NCBI GenBank assembly: GCA_963732925.1
Contig: CAVTBJ010000012.1
Location: 682,001 to 746,000 of the forward strand
Length of the DNA: 64,000 bases
Reading direction: 5' to 3'
Origin: DASZRZ01 sp963732925
GTDB lineage: Bacteria > Acidobacteriota > Terriglobia > Terriglobales > Acidobacteriaceae
Position numbers and translations under genes: made by a program. Of the stretch, positions 55,991 to 64,000 are shown piece after piece. Within the stretch, counting starts at the first letter, position 1. Each line of letters begins with the position of its first letter. Under the pieces are notes generated by a model, which was given only the letters and a program-made list of their open reading frames with translations, did not search any database and had not been told where the DNA came from.

Positions 55991-56116
55991 AAAAGCCTCA
56001 CCACCAAGGACACGAAGGACACGAAGGACAGAAACTCGGAAAGAAGAATGGCATTTGCTTTTTTCCTGAGCCAAATCTTCGTGTGACGCTGCCCTCGTGC
56101 CTTGGTGTGAGGCTCT
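55991..56116. repeat. Intergenic inverted-repeat element, class B
   Basis: The arm gcctcaccaccaagg (55995-56009) pairs with ccttggtgtgaggc (56100-56113), one base short. The left side continues with 'cacgaaggacacgaaggaca', a 9-base direct repeat. The element fills the gap between two convergent genes. A half copy of the right arm (ccttcgtgctctttgtgg) occurs at about 57483-57500. Confidence 0.6.
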
Positions 56117-56121
56117 TGCCT

Positions 56122-57252
56122 TTAGGGCTCGATGGCGATGGCGTTGGGCTTGGAGCCGACGGGAATCATGGTGATCAGCGCGCGGTCGGCGGAGACCTTG
56201 GAGGTGGTGGCGCGCCGGACGGTGCGTATCACTCCCACGTCGCCCGATACGGTATTCACGACGAACAGGTAGTCCTCTCTGGGCGTCAGGGCCATGGCGT
56301 CCGGAGACTCGCCGACACGGACCGAACCTACCACGCGTCCCGTGTCGATGCTGAAGACGGACACTGATCCCGAGCCGAAATTACTGGTGTAGAGCAGGGA
56401 ATTATCCGAGGTTACCAGTCCGCGCACCGGCTTGGTGCCGATCAGGTAGCTGCCGCCCACTTCGTTGGCCGTGGTTTCAATTACCGAAACCGAGTCCGAA
56501 TCGAAATTGCATACGAACAGCTCGCCGCCATCTGGCTTGAGAGCCAGATGGATGGGAGTCTTGCCCACGTCCAAGAGGGCCAGCACCTGATCCTGCTTCA
56601 AGTCGACCGCTGCCACCTGGCCCGAACCGGTGCAGGCTACGAACGCCTTGCTGGAATCCGGCAGGATGGAAATGTCCTCCGGTTGTTTACACACCGGCAA
56701 CGTAGCCCGCACGCGCAGTGCGGCGGCGTCGATCAGGGAGACCGTGTCGCTTGCCCGGTTGGAAACCACAACCGTTTTTCCATCAGCCGAAACGCGGGCC
56801 AGTCCCGGACCGTTGCCGACCGGAATCGTCGCGATCACTCGCCGCTGGTCGAGGTCGAGTACGGAAACGTTGGAGGACCCGGAGTTGGCCACGTAACCTC
56901 GTTTGCCATCGCGGGAGACATCGATAAAAAAGGGCTTGCCGTGTACCCCGATGGTCGAAACCACGGTGAGCGCTTTGCCGTCGATGATGCTGACGTTGTC
57001 CGAGCCGGTATTGACCACGTAGAGCTCATTGCGCACCGGACTGGGAGTGATGCCGGTGGGGTCTTGCCCCACCCCGATGGTGCGAATGAGCTCCAGGCTG
57101 CTCAGGTCGATGACGGAAACGGAATTGCTCCCGCCATTGGTCACGTAGGCACGACCTTGCGGAGGCGTGTTCAGGCGAGGCCCGCAGGCAGCCAGCAGGA
57201 GCGCCAGGCAGACAGGGATTCCGGTAATGATGCTTCGCAGGTGGAGTCTCAA
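56122..57252 (-). CDS. YVTN/YNCP-type beta-propeller lipoprotein
   Basis: The 376-residue protein starts with a lipoprotein signal ('CLALLLAACGPR', Cys at about residue 23). Then come about seven repeats of the YVTN beta-propeller type, each with the pattern V-x-N-x-x-S-x-x-V-S-V-I-D, for example 'YVTNGGSNSVSVIDL', 'YVVNTGSDNVSIID', 'YVANSGSSNVSVLDL' and 'FVCNFDSDSVSVIE'. Propellers of this family bind partner proteins or ligands at the surface or in the periplasm. No fused enzyme domain is seen. Confidence 0.87.
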   Translation of the reverse strand: MRLHLRSIITGIPVCLALLLAACGPRLNTPPQGRAYVTNGGSNSVSVIDLSSLELIRTIGVGQDPTGITPSPVRNELYVVNTGSDNVSIIDGKALTVVSTIGVHGKPFFIDVSRDGKRGYVANSGSSNVSVLDLDQRRVIATIPVGNGPGLARVSADGKTVVVSNRASDTVSLIDAAALRVRATLPVCKQPEDISILPDSSKAFVACTGSGQVAAVDLKQDQVLALLDVGKTPIHLALKPDGGELFVCNFDSDSVSVIETTANEVGGSYLIGTKPVRGLVTSDNSLLYTSNFGSGSVSVFSIDTGRVVGSVRVGESPDAMALTPREDYLFVVNTVSGDVGVIRTVRRATTSKVSADRALITMIPVGSKPNAIAIEP

Positions 57253-57533
57253 GCGAAATTCGCTGCTGGCTGCTGAATGTTAAGTTCCGAATGGCCCGCA
57301 CTCGCCAGGAGCGGGCCCGTGTGCGTGTCGCAATCGAGGAACCGCGGAAGAAAACGCTGTCAGTTTAGCCTGCGGTCTGGGTCTGCACAAGTCACAGTGG
57401 CAATCCGGCTCACGGTCTGTGCCTGCGAAAAACATGATCCCAAAGGTTGCGCGAAGGCCTTCCTCCGATTTCTTTTGTGCTGCCTTCGTGCTCTTTGTGG
57501 ATTGAGCTTTCTTGCGTCATTTAAGCTTTGCTC

Positions 57534-58457
57534 ATGCCCCGATCCATGGCCCGAGAGCACGACATTCTCAAGCTTCCCGCTCCGCAAGAGCCTCCGCGCA
57601 GGACCTCGCGACGGATCGGCATTCATACTTCTGCTGCCGGCGGGGTGGAGAACGCCGCCGAGCGTGCCTGGAGACTGGGGTGCAGCGCCTTCCAGATGTT
57701 CTCTTCCAGTCCGCGGCAGTGGAAGCCCACGCCCATTCCTGCGGCGCACAGCGCTGCCATGAAGCGCCTGCGGCGGCAATACGATCTGAAGCCACTGGTG
57801 ATTCACAGCAATTATCTGATCAACATGGCGGCCGTCACGCCGGAGTTTTACGCAGCCTCGATTCGTTCGTTTCGAGGTGAAGTCGAACGCGGGCTGGCGC
57901 TGGGAGCCGAGTATCTGGTGCTGCATCCCGGGTCGTTTCGCGGGGCCAGCCGCGCCGACGGCCTGGCGCGCACCGCCATGGCAATTGAGGAAGCCACTGA
58001 AGGGCTGGACCTGCGGGCGGGTGGCCTGGCCATCCTGATCGAGAACACCGCCGGGGCAGAGTATTCCCTGGGTGCGAGCTTCGACCAGGTTGCGGCTTTG
58101 CTGGAGGTGCTGAAGGTGCACGTTCCGGTCGCCGCGTGCATCGATACCTGCCACACCCATGTTTCCGGCTATGACATTGTTACCGGCAAGGGCTATGAAA
58201 CTACGTTGCAGCAATTGGATGCCACGGTCGGCTTGCGCAACGTACCTGTCTGGCACTGCAACGACGCCAAGGCGGCCTGCGGCGCGCGCCTGGACCGTCA
58301 CCAGCACATCGGCAAAGGAACCATTGGTCTGGAGCCGTTCCGGCGGCTGCTGAACGATCCCCGGCTGGCGCATGCGGCGTTTATTGCGGAGACCCCGATT
58401 GATGAGCCGGGGGATGATATGCGCAATGTCGAAGCGCTGAAGGGACTGGTGAAATAA
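57534..58457 (+). CDS. nfo: Endonuclease IV (deoxyribonuclease IV)
   Basis: The 307-residue protein starts at the ATG at 57534; the frame also opens at a TTG two codons before. The TIM-barrel nuclease signatures are 'RIGIHTSAAGGVENAAERA', 'FQMFSSSPRQW', 'VIHSNYLINMA', 'LVLHPGSFRG', 'LIENTAGAEYSLG', 'ACIDTCHTHVSGYDI', 'VWHCNDAKAACGARLDRHQHIGKGTIG' (outline) and the last metal ligand in 'FIAETPID'. The three-zinc His, Glu and Asp ligands are all present. It cuts DNA at abasic sites in base-excision repair. The N-terminal 25 residues before the barrel are Arg/Pro-rich and may not be translated. Confidence 0.93.
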   Translation: MPRSMAREHDILKLPAPQEPPRRTSRRIGIHTSAAGGVENAAERAWRLGCSAFQMFSSSPRQWKPTPIPAAHSAAMKRLRRQYDLKPLVIHSNYLINMAAVTPEFYAASIRSFRGEVERGLALGAEYLVLHPGSFRGASRADGLARTAMAIEEATEGLDLRAGGLAILIENTAGAEYSLGASFDQVAALLEVLKVHVPVAACIDTCHTHVSGYDIVTGKGYETTLQQLDATVGLRNVPVWHCNDAKAACGARLDRHQHIGKGTIGLEPFRRLLNDPRLAHAAFIAETPIDEPGDDMRNVEALKGLVK

Positions 58458-58711
58458 AAGTACCGCAGCGGCTCAAGCTCAGGAGAGAAAGCGGCAGTGG
58501 AAACGATTTATTCGGCGCTGGCTGCTTCCGTAGCCGGGGCCGTTTTGGTGTAGGTAGGCGGAGTCCTGTCCGGCTGCCGGGTGGCTTCGCTGGTGTATTG
58601 CTGCTTATTTCTTGGTTCTACATTATGGCAATTAGCTCTGTCGTTTGATTTGCCAGCCCTCGTTGTAAAATCAACAATTCATCCTATCCTTGTAATTTAC
58701 GCCTGATTTCT

Positions 58712-61287
58712 ATGCCCGAACCGACAACCGAAGCCGAACAGCGCTACGATCCTCAGCCCATTGAAGAAAAGTGGTCTGCGCAGTGGCAGCAGAACCCGGA
58801 CCTCTACAAGAGCGACGGTCCGGACTCGAAGGGTCCCAAGTATTACGTGCTGGAGATGCTGCCCTATCCCTCGGGCGCGCTACATATGGGGCACGTGCGC
58901 AACTACTCCATTGGCGACGCCCTGGCGCGTTACATGTGGATGCGCGGCTACAACGTGCTGCACCCCATGGGCTGGGATTCCTTTGGGCTCCCGGCGGAAA
59001 ACGCTGCCATCTCCGCCAAGGTCCCGCCGCGCGAGTGGACGCTGCGCAACATCGCCAACATGAAGGCGCAGATGCGGCGGCTCGGCTTCTCCTACGACTG
59101 GAACCGCGAGATCGCCACTTGTTTCCCCGATTATTACCGCTGGAACCAGTGGTTCTTTTTGAAGCTGCTGGAGCGCGGGCTGGCCTACCGGCGCAAGAGC
59201 AAGGTGAACTGGTGCCCCAAGTGCGCCACCGTGCTGGCCAACGAGCAGGTGGTACACGGCTGTTGCTGGCGGCACGAAGACACGCTGGTCGAGCAGCGCG
59301 AGCTGGAGCAGTGGTTCCTGCGCATCACCAACTACGCCGACGAGTTGCTGAAAGATCTGGACGGGCTGGAAGGCTGGCCGGAGAAGGTGCGCACGATGCA
59401 GCGCAACTGGATCGGACGCAGCGAGGGCGCTCTGGTGGATTTCCGCCTGGATACCGGCGCGGCCGAAAAGCCAGTCCCGGACTCGTCTGACGCCGGCAAG
59501 ATCACGGTCTTTACCACGCGCGTGGACACCATCTTCGGGGCCACGTCGGTGCAGCTTGCGCCCGAACATCCCATGACCACGCGCCTGATCGCCGAGGACC
59601 CGCATCTGGCGCACAAGGTGCAGAAGATGCTGGAAGAGCAGCAGAGGCGCGCGAGCGAGCGGCGACGTGGGCGCCATCGAAAAACATGGCGTCGATACCG
59701 GCCGGTTTGCCATCAACCCGTTTAACAACGAGCGCGTTCCGATCTGGGTGGCCAACTATGTTCTGATGGAATACGGCACGGGCGCGATCATGTCCGTCCC
59801 GGCGCATGACGAGCGCGATTTCGAGTTCGCTAAGAAATACGGACTGGAGATTCGCGTCGTCATCCTTCCCCGCAGGCAACTGGAGCCCCCTGAGTCGGGC
59901 GAGCCGGAAGACGCGGTGCTGCCTTACACCGAGACCGCAAGCATGCTGATCAACTCCGGGCAGTTCAGCGGGATGTCCTGCCTGGATGCCATTCCCAAGA
60001 TGGCGGAGTATGCCCGCGAGCACGGCTTCGGTCGGCCGGAAGTCACCTATCGCCTGCGGGACTGGGGAATCTCACGGCAGCGCTACTGGGGCACGCCGAT
60101 TCCCGTGCTCTATTGCGAGAAATGCGGGCTGGTGCCGGTGCCGGAAGATCAGTTGCCGGTCCTGCTTCCGGACCAGGTGGAGATCACGCTGGCGGGCGGA
60201 TCGCCTCTGGGCGCAGGTGTCGGAGTGGGTGAATACCACGTGTCCGAAGTGCGGAGGCGCAGCCCGGCGCGAGACCGACACCATGGACACCTTCGTGGAT
60301 TCGTCGTGGTATTTCTACCGTTACACGGATGCGCACAATCAGGTCGCGCCCTTCGCAACCCGTGTGGCCGACTACTGGTTTCCCATCGACCAGTACATCG
60401 GCGGCGTGGAACATGCCATCCTGCACCTCATCTATTCCCGCTTCTGGACCAAGATGATGCGCGACCTGGGCCTGGTCCACGTCTCCGAGCCAGCCGCCCG
60501 TCTCTTCACCCAGGGCATGGTAATCAAGGACGGAGCCAAAATGTCCAAGAGCCTGGGCAACGTGGTTTCGCCGGACGACATGGTGGCGCGCTATGGCGCG
60601 GACTCCACACGTATGTACACGCTGTTTGCCGCGCCCCCGGATCGCGACCTCGACTGGCAGGACGCGGGGGTGGCCGGCGTATACCGCTTCTTAGCGAAGG
60701 TCTATCAGTTCATTGCGCCAAATCCCGTGAGGAAAGGCAGCTATTCGGGATCGTTCACTGCGGAAAGCTTGTCCCCCTCGCAGCGGCGGGTGGCGCGCAA
60801 GCTGCACCAGACCATCCAGCGCGTAACCGACGACTTTGCGGGGCGCTGGCATTTCAATACGTCGGTAGCGGCGCTGATGGAACTGCTCAACGAGCTTTCT
60901 TCCGCGCAGGACGTCTTCGCGACGGAAGCCCACGGTTCGAGCCAGGCATTCGTTGCCGATGTGCAGCGCAAGCTGGTGCTCATGCTGCATCCCTTTGCTC
61001 CTTACCTGGCGCACGAATTATGGGAGATGCTGGACGAGAGCGAAAGCCTGCTGCGCCACCCCTGGCCGGAGTTCGATCCCGAACTGGCAAAAGAAGAGCA
61101 AGTGGAGATCGCGATTCAGGTGAACGGCAAGCTGCGCGGGCGGCTGCTGGTTTCCGCCGAGGCTTCGGAGGAAGACGTTCGCCAGCTTGTGCTGAGTGAT
61201 CCCAAGGTCCGCTCGTCGTTGGATGGACGCCAGGTGGCGAAAGCCATCGTAGTGCCCGGAAAGCTGGTAAACCTGGTGGTGAAGTGA
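58712..61287 (+). CDS. leuS: Leucyl-tRNA synthetase, disrupted by two frameshifts
   Basis: Three frames join into one LeuRS of about 857 residues, the normal length. The class I signature HMGH starts at His58 in 'SGALHMGHVRNYS', and KMSKS is in 'GAKMSKSLGN'. The editing domain with 'YGTGAIMSVPAHDERD', a zinc-type 'CPKCGG' and the C-terminal anticodon and tail domains are all present. One extra base lies near 59658 and one near 60209 (a G run), each followed by perfectly normal LeuRS sequence. leuS is essential and normally single copy, so these are most likely sequence errors. The ATG at 58712 is supported by the usual N-terminal 'YDPQPIEEKWSAQWQ'. Confidence 0.93.
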
Positions 61288-61354
61288 GATGGAAGCCGCT
61301 TTGTAGCGGTTTGCTGGGGTATACTCTCCCCAGTCTGATTCCAGCAGGTCTCCC

Positions 61355-63079
61355 ATGCGCCGTAGCTTCGTGGCCTTTTGTGTTCTTTTTCTTTGTTTCC
61401 TGCTGGGATCGTCCTTCCCAGGGTCTGCCCAGACTTCCCGCGAAAAATCGAAGCCGAAGGCCGCGAGCCCAGCAGCTGCGCAGCAGCAACCCGCCGCTGA
61501 ACCGGGCGCACCCGTCACGCTGGGGAATCGCACTTTGTTCCGTGTGCAGGAACGCGTGTACTCGTTTTCTCCTGAGGACCGGGCCTCCGCAATTGGCGAA
61601 CGGCTGACCCGGCTGGCGCAGGATCCGTTTTTTTCCCCCAGCCAGTTGCATCTCGAAGAAGGTGATTCCACCACCGACATCGTCGGCCAGGACCGCATCC
61701 TGATGAGCGTTACCGAGCGCGACGCCGCGCGGGTGGGACGTCCGAGGGTGCAGGTCGCGCAAGAGTACCTGGTGTTGTTTCAGCAGGCTATTCAGGGTTA
61801 CAAGAGCGCATACGGCTGGCGGACCCTGGCGCGGGAGATCGGCTACACCCTGCTGGTAACGCTGGCGTTGTATCTGATTCTGCGGCTGCTGGGAAAACTG
61901 TTTCGCAAATTGCGGCGCGTAATCGCCGGCTGGCGCGAGACGCGCATCCGCTCCCTCCGCATCCAAAAGGTGGAGCTGTTGACCGCGGAGCAGATCACCC
62001 GCATGCTGCTGGCTCTACTGAAGCTGAGCCGCGGCGTGGTAACCCTGCTGCTTCTGTATGTATATCTTTCGGTCACCTTCAGCTTCTTCCCGCAGACGCG
62101 AGCCTGGGCCGACATTCTGGTGGGCTATGCGATGCGGCCGGTCGTGGCCACCATTACCGCCATTGTGAAATATCTGCCGGATCTGTTTACCACGGTAGTG
62201 ATCCTGATTGCTTCGTACTATCTGATGCGCTTCGTGCACCTGGTTTTCCGGGAGATTGAGCGTGGACGAATTGTGGTGGGCGGCTTTTATCCGGAATGGG
62301 CTGATCCGACCTACAGGATCGTTCGTTTGCTGATTGCAGCCATGACCCTGGTGGTGGTCTTCCCATACCTTCCCGGATCAGCCTCTCCCGCATTCCGGGG
62401 GGTTTCCATTTTCCTGGGAGTTCTTGTTTCCCTGGGCTCCACTTCCGCGATCGCGAACATGGTCGCCGGGGTGATTCTCACTTACATGCGCCCCTTCCAT
62501 ATTGGCGACCGGGTGCGCATCGCGGAGACCGTGGGCGATGTCATGGAGAAAACTCTGCTGGTGACCCGGGTGCGCACCATCAAGAACGAGGAAATTGCCA
62601 TCGCCAACGCCATGGTGCTGGGCAGCCATATCGTGAACTACAGTATGTTCAACAAGGAAACGGGCCTGATTCTGCACACGGCCGTCACCATCGGCTACAA
62701 CGCTCCCTGGCGGCAGATTCATCAACTGCTGATCGATGCGGCGGTGCACACCGAGGGGGTGCTGCAGCAGCCTCCGCCGTTTGTGCTGCAAACGGACTTG
62801 CAGGATTTTTACGTCCGCTATGAAATCAACGCCTACACCGACGAGCCGAACCGCATGGCCACGATCTATTCCCAGCTGCACCAGAATATTCAGGATGCGT
62901 TCTACCAGGCGGGAGTGGAGATCATGTCGCCGCACTACGCAGCGTTGCGGGACGGCAATACCATCGCCATTCCGGAATCCTATCGCCCGGCGGGCTACGA
63001 CGCGCCTGGCTTCCAGGTGAGGACGGTGGAGAAAAAAAATGCGCGCGCCGCCAGCGCTGCGGATGGAAACGACGGCTGA
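61355..63079 (+). CDS. MscS-family mechanosensitive ion channel with signal peptide
   Basis: The 574-residue protein begins with a signal peptide ('FCVLFLCFLLGSSFPGSAQ') and a periplasmic region of about 140 residues. Five or more transmembrane helices follow; the pore-lining helix and beta domain are seen as 'LGSTSAIANMVAGVILTYMRPFHIGDRVRI' (about residues 365-395). The family signature continues in 'VLGSHIVNYS'. MscS channels release solutes on osmotic downshock; larger relatives with an extra periplasmic domain may have other gating. It follows leuS by 67 bases on the same strand. Confidence 0.88.
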   Translation: MRRSFVAFCVLFLCFLLGSSFPGSAQTSREKSKPKAASPAAAQQQPAAEPGAPVTLGNRTLFRVQERVYSFSPEDRASAIGERLTRLAQDPFFSPSQLHLEEGDSTTDIVGQDRILMSVTERDAARVGRPRVQVAQEYLVLFQQAIQGYKSAYGWRTLAREIGYTLLVTLALYLILRLLGKLFRKLRRVIAGWRETRIRSLRIQKVELLTAEQITRMLLALLKLSRGVVTLLLLYVYLSVTFSFFPQTRAWADILVGYAMRPVVATITAIVKYLPDLFTTVVILIASYYLMRFVHLVFREIERGRIVVGGFYPEWADPTYRIVRLLIAAMTLVVVFPYLPGSASPAFRGVSIFLGVLVSLGSTSAIANMVAGVILTYMRPFHIGDRVRIAETVGDVMEKTLLVTRVRTIKNEEIAIANAMVLGSHIVNYSMFNKETGLILHTAVTIGYNAPWRQIHQLLIDAAVHTEGVLQQPPPFVLQTDLQDFYVRYEINAYTDEPNRMATIYSQLHQNIQDAFYQAGVEIMSPHYAALRDGNTIAIPESYRPAGYDAPGFQVRTVEKKNARAASAADGNDG

Positions 63080-63091
63080 CGGCGGCTGCGC

Positions 63092-63880
63092 TCACAATGA
63101 CAGCGGCTGGGCCTCCGGCTGACCTCGCAGCTCATCCTTTTCCACCTGCCCGTCCTTCACGTAGATGATGCGTTGCGCGTGCTCGGCAATGTCGTGCTCG
63201 TGGGTGACCAGCACGATGGTATTTCCCTGCTCGTGGAGACGCTTGAACAGGGCCATGATCTCGTTGCCGGTCTGGGAATCCAGGTTGCCGGTAGGTTCGT
63301 CGGCCAGGATGATCGAAGGGTTATTCACCAGGGCGCGGGCAATAGCCACCCGCTGGCGCTGTCCTCCGGAAAGCTCATTGGGTTTGTGCATCATGCGTGC
63401 GCCCATGCCGACGGCGGTGAGCGTCGCGCGCGCCCGCTCTTCGCGCTCACCGGCGGGAACGCCGGCATAAATCAGCGGCAGCTCCACGTTGTGCAGCGCA
63501 GTGGCGCGAGCCAGAAGGTTGAAGGTCTGAAAGACGAAGCCGATCTCTTTGTTGCGGATTCGCGCCAGTTCGTCGTCATTCAACTCGCTGACCAGTTGCC
63601 CATTGAGCCAGTAACGGCCCTTGCTGGGAGTATCCAGGCAGCCGATCAGGTTCATCAGCGTCGATTTCCCCGAGCCGGAGGGTCCCATGATGGCTACATA
63701 TTCGTTGCGGTGGATTCTGAGATTGACGCCGCGCAGAGCGTGCACCTGCTGTTCCGACCCCATGTCATAGGTCTTCCACAGATCTTCCGCGCAGATCATG
63801 CAGTTCTCAGGAGGCCGGGCTCCGGGCTCGGCCAGCGAAAGGGTCTGGGTCAAGGAAGAGGTCTCCACTGGGTCGGTCAT
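63092..63880 (-). CDS. MacB/LolD-type ABC transporter ATP-binding protein
   Basis: The 262-residue protein is a complete ABC ATPase of the LolD/MacB subfamily: Walker A 'GPSGSGKST', Q-loop in 'FVFQTFNLL', signature 'LSGGQRQRVAIARAL', Walker B 'SIILADEPTGNLDS' and the switch His in 'VLVTHEHDIAEHA'. The N-terminal 30 residues precede the domain and are low in conservation. Its gene follows the end of a MacA-like adaptor gene by 34 bases on the same strand, so it belongs to a MacA-MacB-type tripartite export system. The permease gene is not in the window; it would be expected next to this pair but the plus-strand mscS gene occupies the downstream side. Confidence 0.92.
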   Translation of the reverse strand: MTDPVETSSLTQTLSLAEPGARPPENCMICAEDLWKTYDMGSEQQVHALRGVNLRIHRNEYVAIMGPSGSGKSTLMNLIGCLDTPSKGRYWLNGQLVSELNDDELARIRNKEIGFVFQTFNLLARATALHNVELPLIYAGVPAGEREERARATLTAVGMGARMMHKPNELSGGQRQRVAIARALVNNPSIILADEPTGNLDSQTGNEIMALFKRLHEQGNTIVLVTHEHDIAEHAQRIIYVKDGQVEKDELRGQPEAQPLSL

Positions 63881-63914
63881 GGCAATCCGTTCCTGCCGCG
63901 GTATGGCCCGCAGC

Positions 63915-64000
63915 TTACTGGGTCCCCTCTTTAGGAGGGGAATTGTCGATTTTGACCTTGCCGCCGTTCTTCAGGGTACGAAGCGCCTGATAGCTGCCGG
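63915..64000 (-). CDS. MacA-type efflux adaptor, C-terminal end only
   Basis: The last 27 codons of a gene that begins beyond the window read 'GSYQALRTLKNGGKVKIDN' and end 'SPPKEGTQ'. This is the usual tail of MacA/HlyD-type periplasmic adaptors in Acidobacteriota-like genomes, and the following gene is the matching ATPase, which supports the call. The visible part is short, so the family rests mainly on context. Confidence 0.65.
   Translation of the reverse strand, partial: GSYQALRTLKNGGKVKIDNSPPKEGTQ

Noticed and set aside
55999..56031. Tandem cacgaaggacacgaaggac units as a possible CRISPR remnant
   Set aside because: The units are 9 bases without spacers and belong to the arm of an inverted repeat; no cas genes are present.

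Overview
The window is chromosomal DNA from a GC-rich Gram-negative bacterium, read as ordinary core genome with no phage, plasmid, insertion sequence, CRISPR array, tRNA or rRNA that I could find. Lipopolysaccharide export (a fused LptF-LptG permease), a lipid A deacylase, RND efflux, many lipoproteins and an AsmA-like protein all point to an outer membrane. The mix of families (GH57 glucanotransferase-like enzyme, DUF2911, MASE1 kinase, S41 protease, FtcD fusion) and the style of the intergenic inverted repeats suggest a soil Acidobacteriota. That placement is inference from gene content, not from a marker phylogeny.

Layout. 1-7.1 kb: end of ilvC, an orphan MASE1/PAS histidine kinase, a small membrane protein, a glutamate-semialdehyde dehydrogenase and a frameshifted bipA. 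7.1-14.2 kb: a DUF2911 protein, a GcvT-like protein divergent from two tandem phytoene-dehydrogenase/PYROXD2-like flavoproteins, a four-helix membrane protein and a mannonate-dehydratase-family enzyme. 14.7-25.9 kb: a TPR protein, a lipoprotein, GH57, fused lptF-lptG, menC-like enolase, a half-size AI-2E permease, yebC, pagL-like and ftcD. 26.2-33.6 kb: an exported protein, a YuiH-like molybdoenzyme subunit, then a minus-strand cluster TPR/FlgO-like - NfeD - slipin - SPOR, and a CPBP-family membrane protein. 34.1-43.6 kb: an MdtA/MdtB-type RND pump, a small membrane protein, a C-terminal processing protease and lon. 43.9-49.0 kb: a polyphosphate cluster (ppk1-sixA, ppx/gppA, CHAD). 49.2-55.4 kb: a STAS protein, an AsmA-like protein, and a tightly overlapped murB-anmK-solute-binding-protein operon. 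55.5-64 kb: bacilliredoxin, beta-propeller lipoprotein, endonuclease IV, leuS, MscS channel, and a MacB-type ATPase with the end of its MacA-type adaptor.

Two features cut across the window. First, seven genes carry one or more frameshifts although the protein on both sides of each shift is well conserved. They include the essential leuS, and bipA alone has seven. Sequencing or assembly indels explain this better than decay. Second, several gaps between genes hold inverted-repeat elements of about 100-165 bp, in at least three sequence classes, often abutting stop codons.

The clearest functional groupings are polyphosphate synthesis and binding around ppk1, cell-wall precursor and recycling genes (murB-anmK) with a peptide-type binding protein, and the membrane-quality group NfeD-slipin-SPOR. 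I did not find a convincing unknown defence or mobile system.
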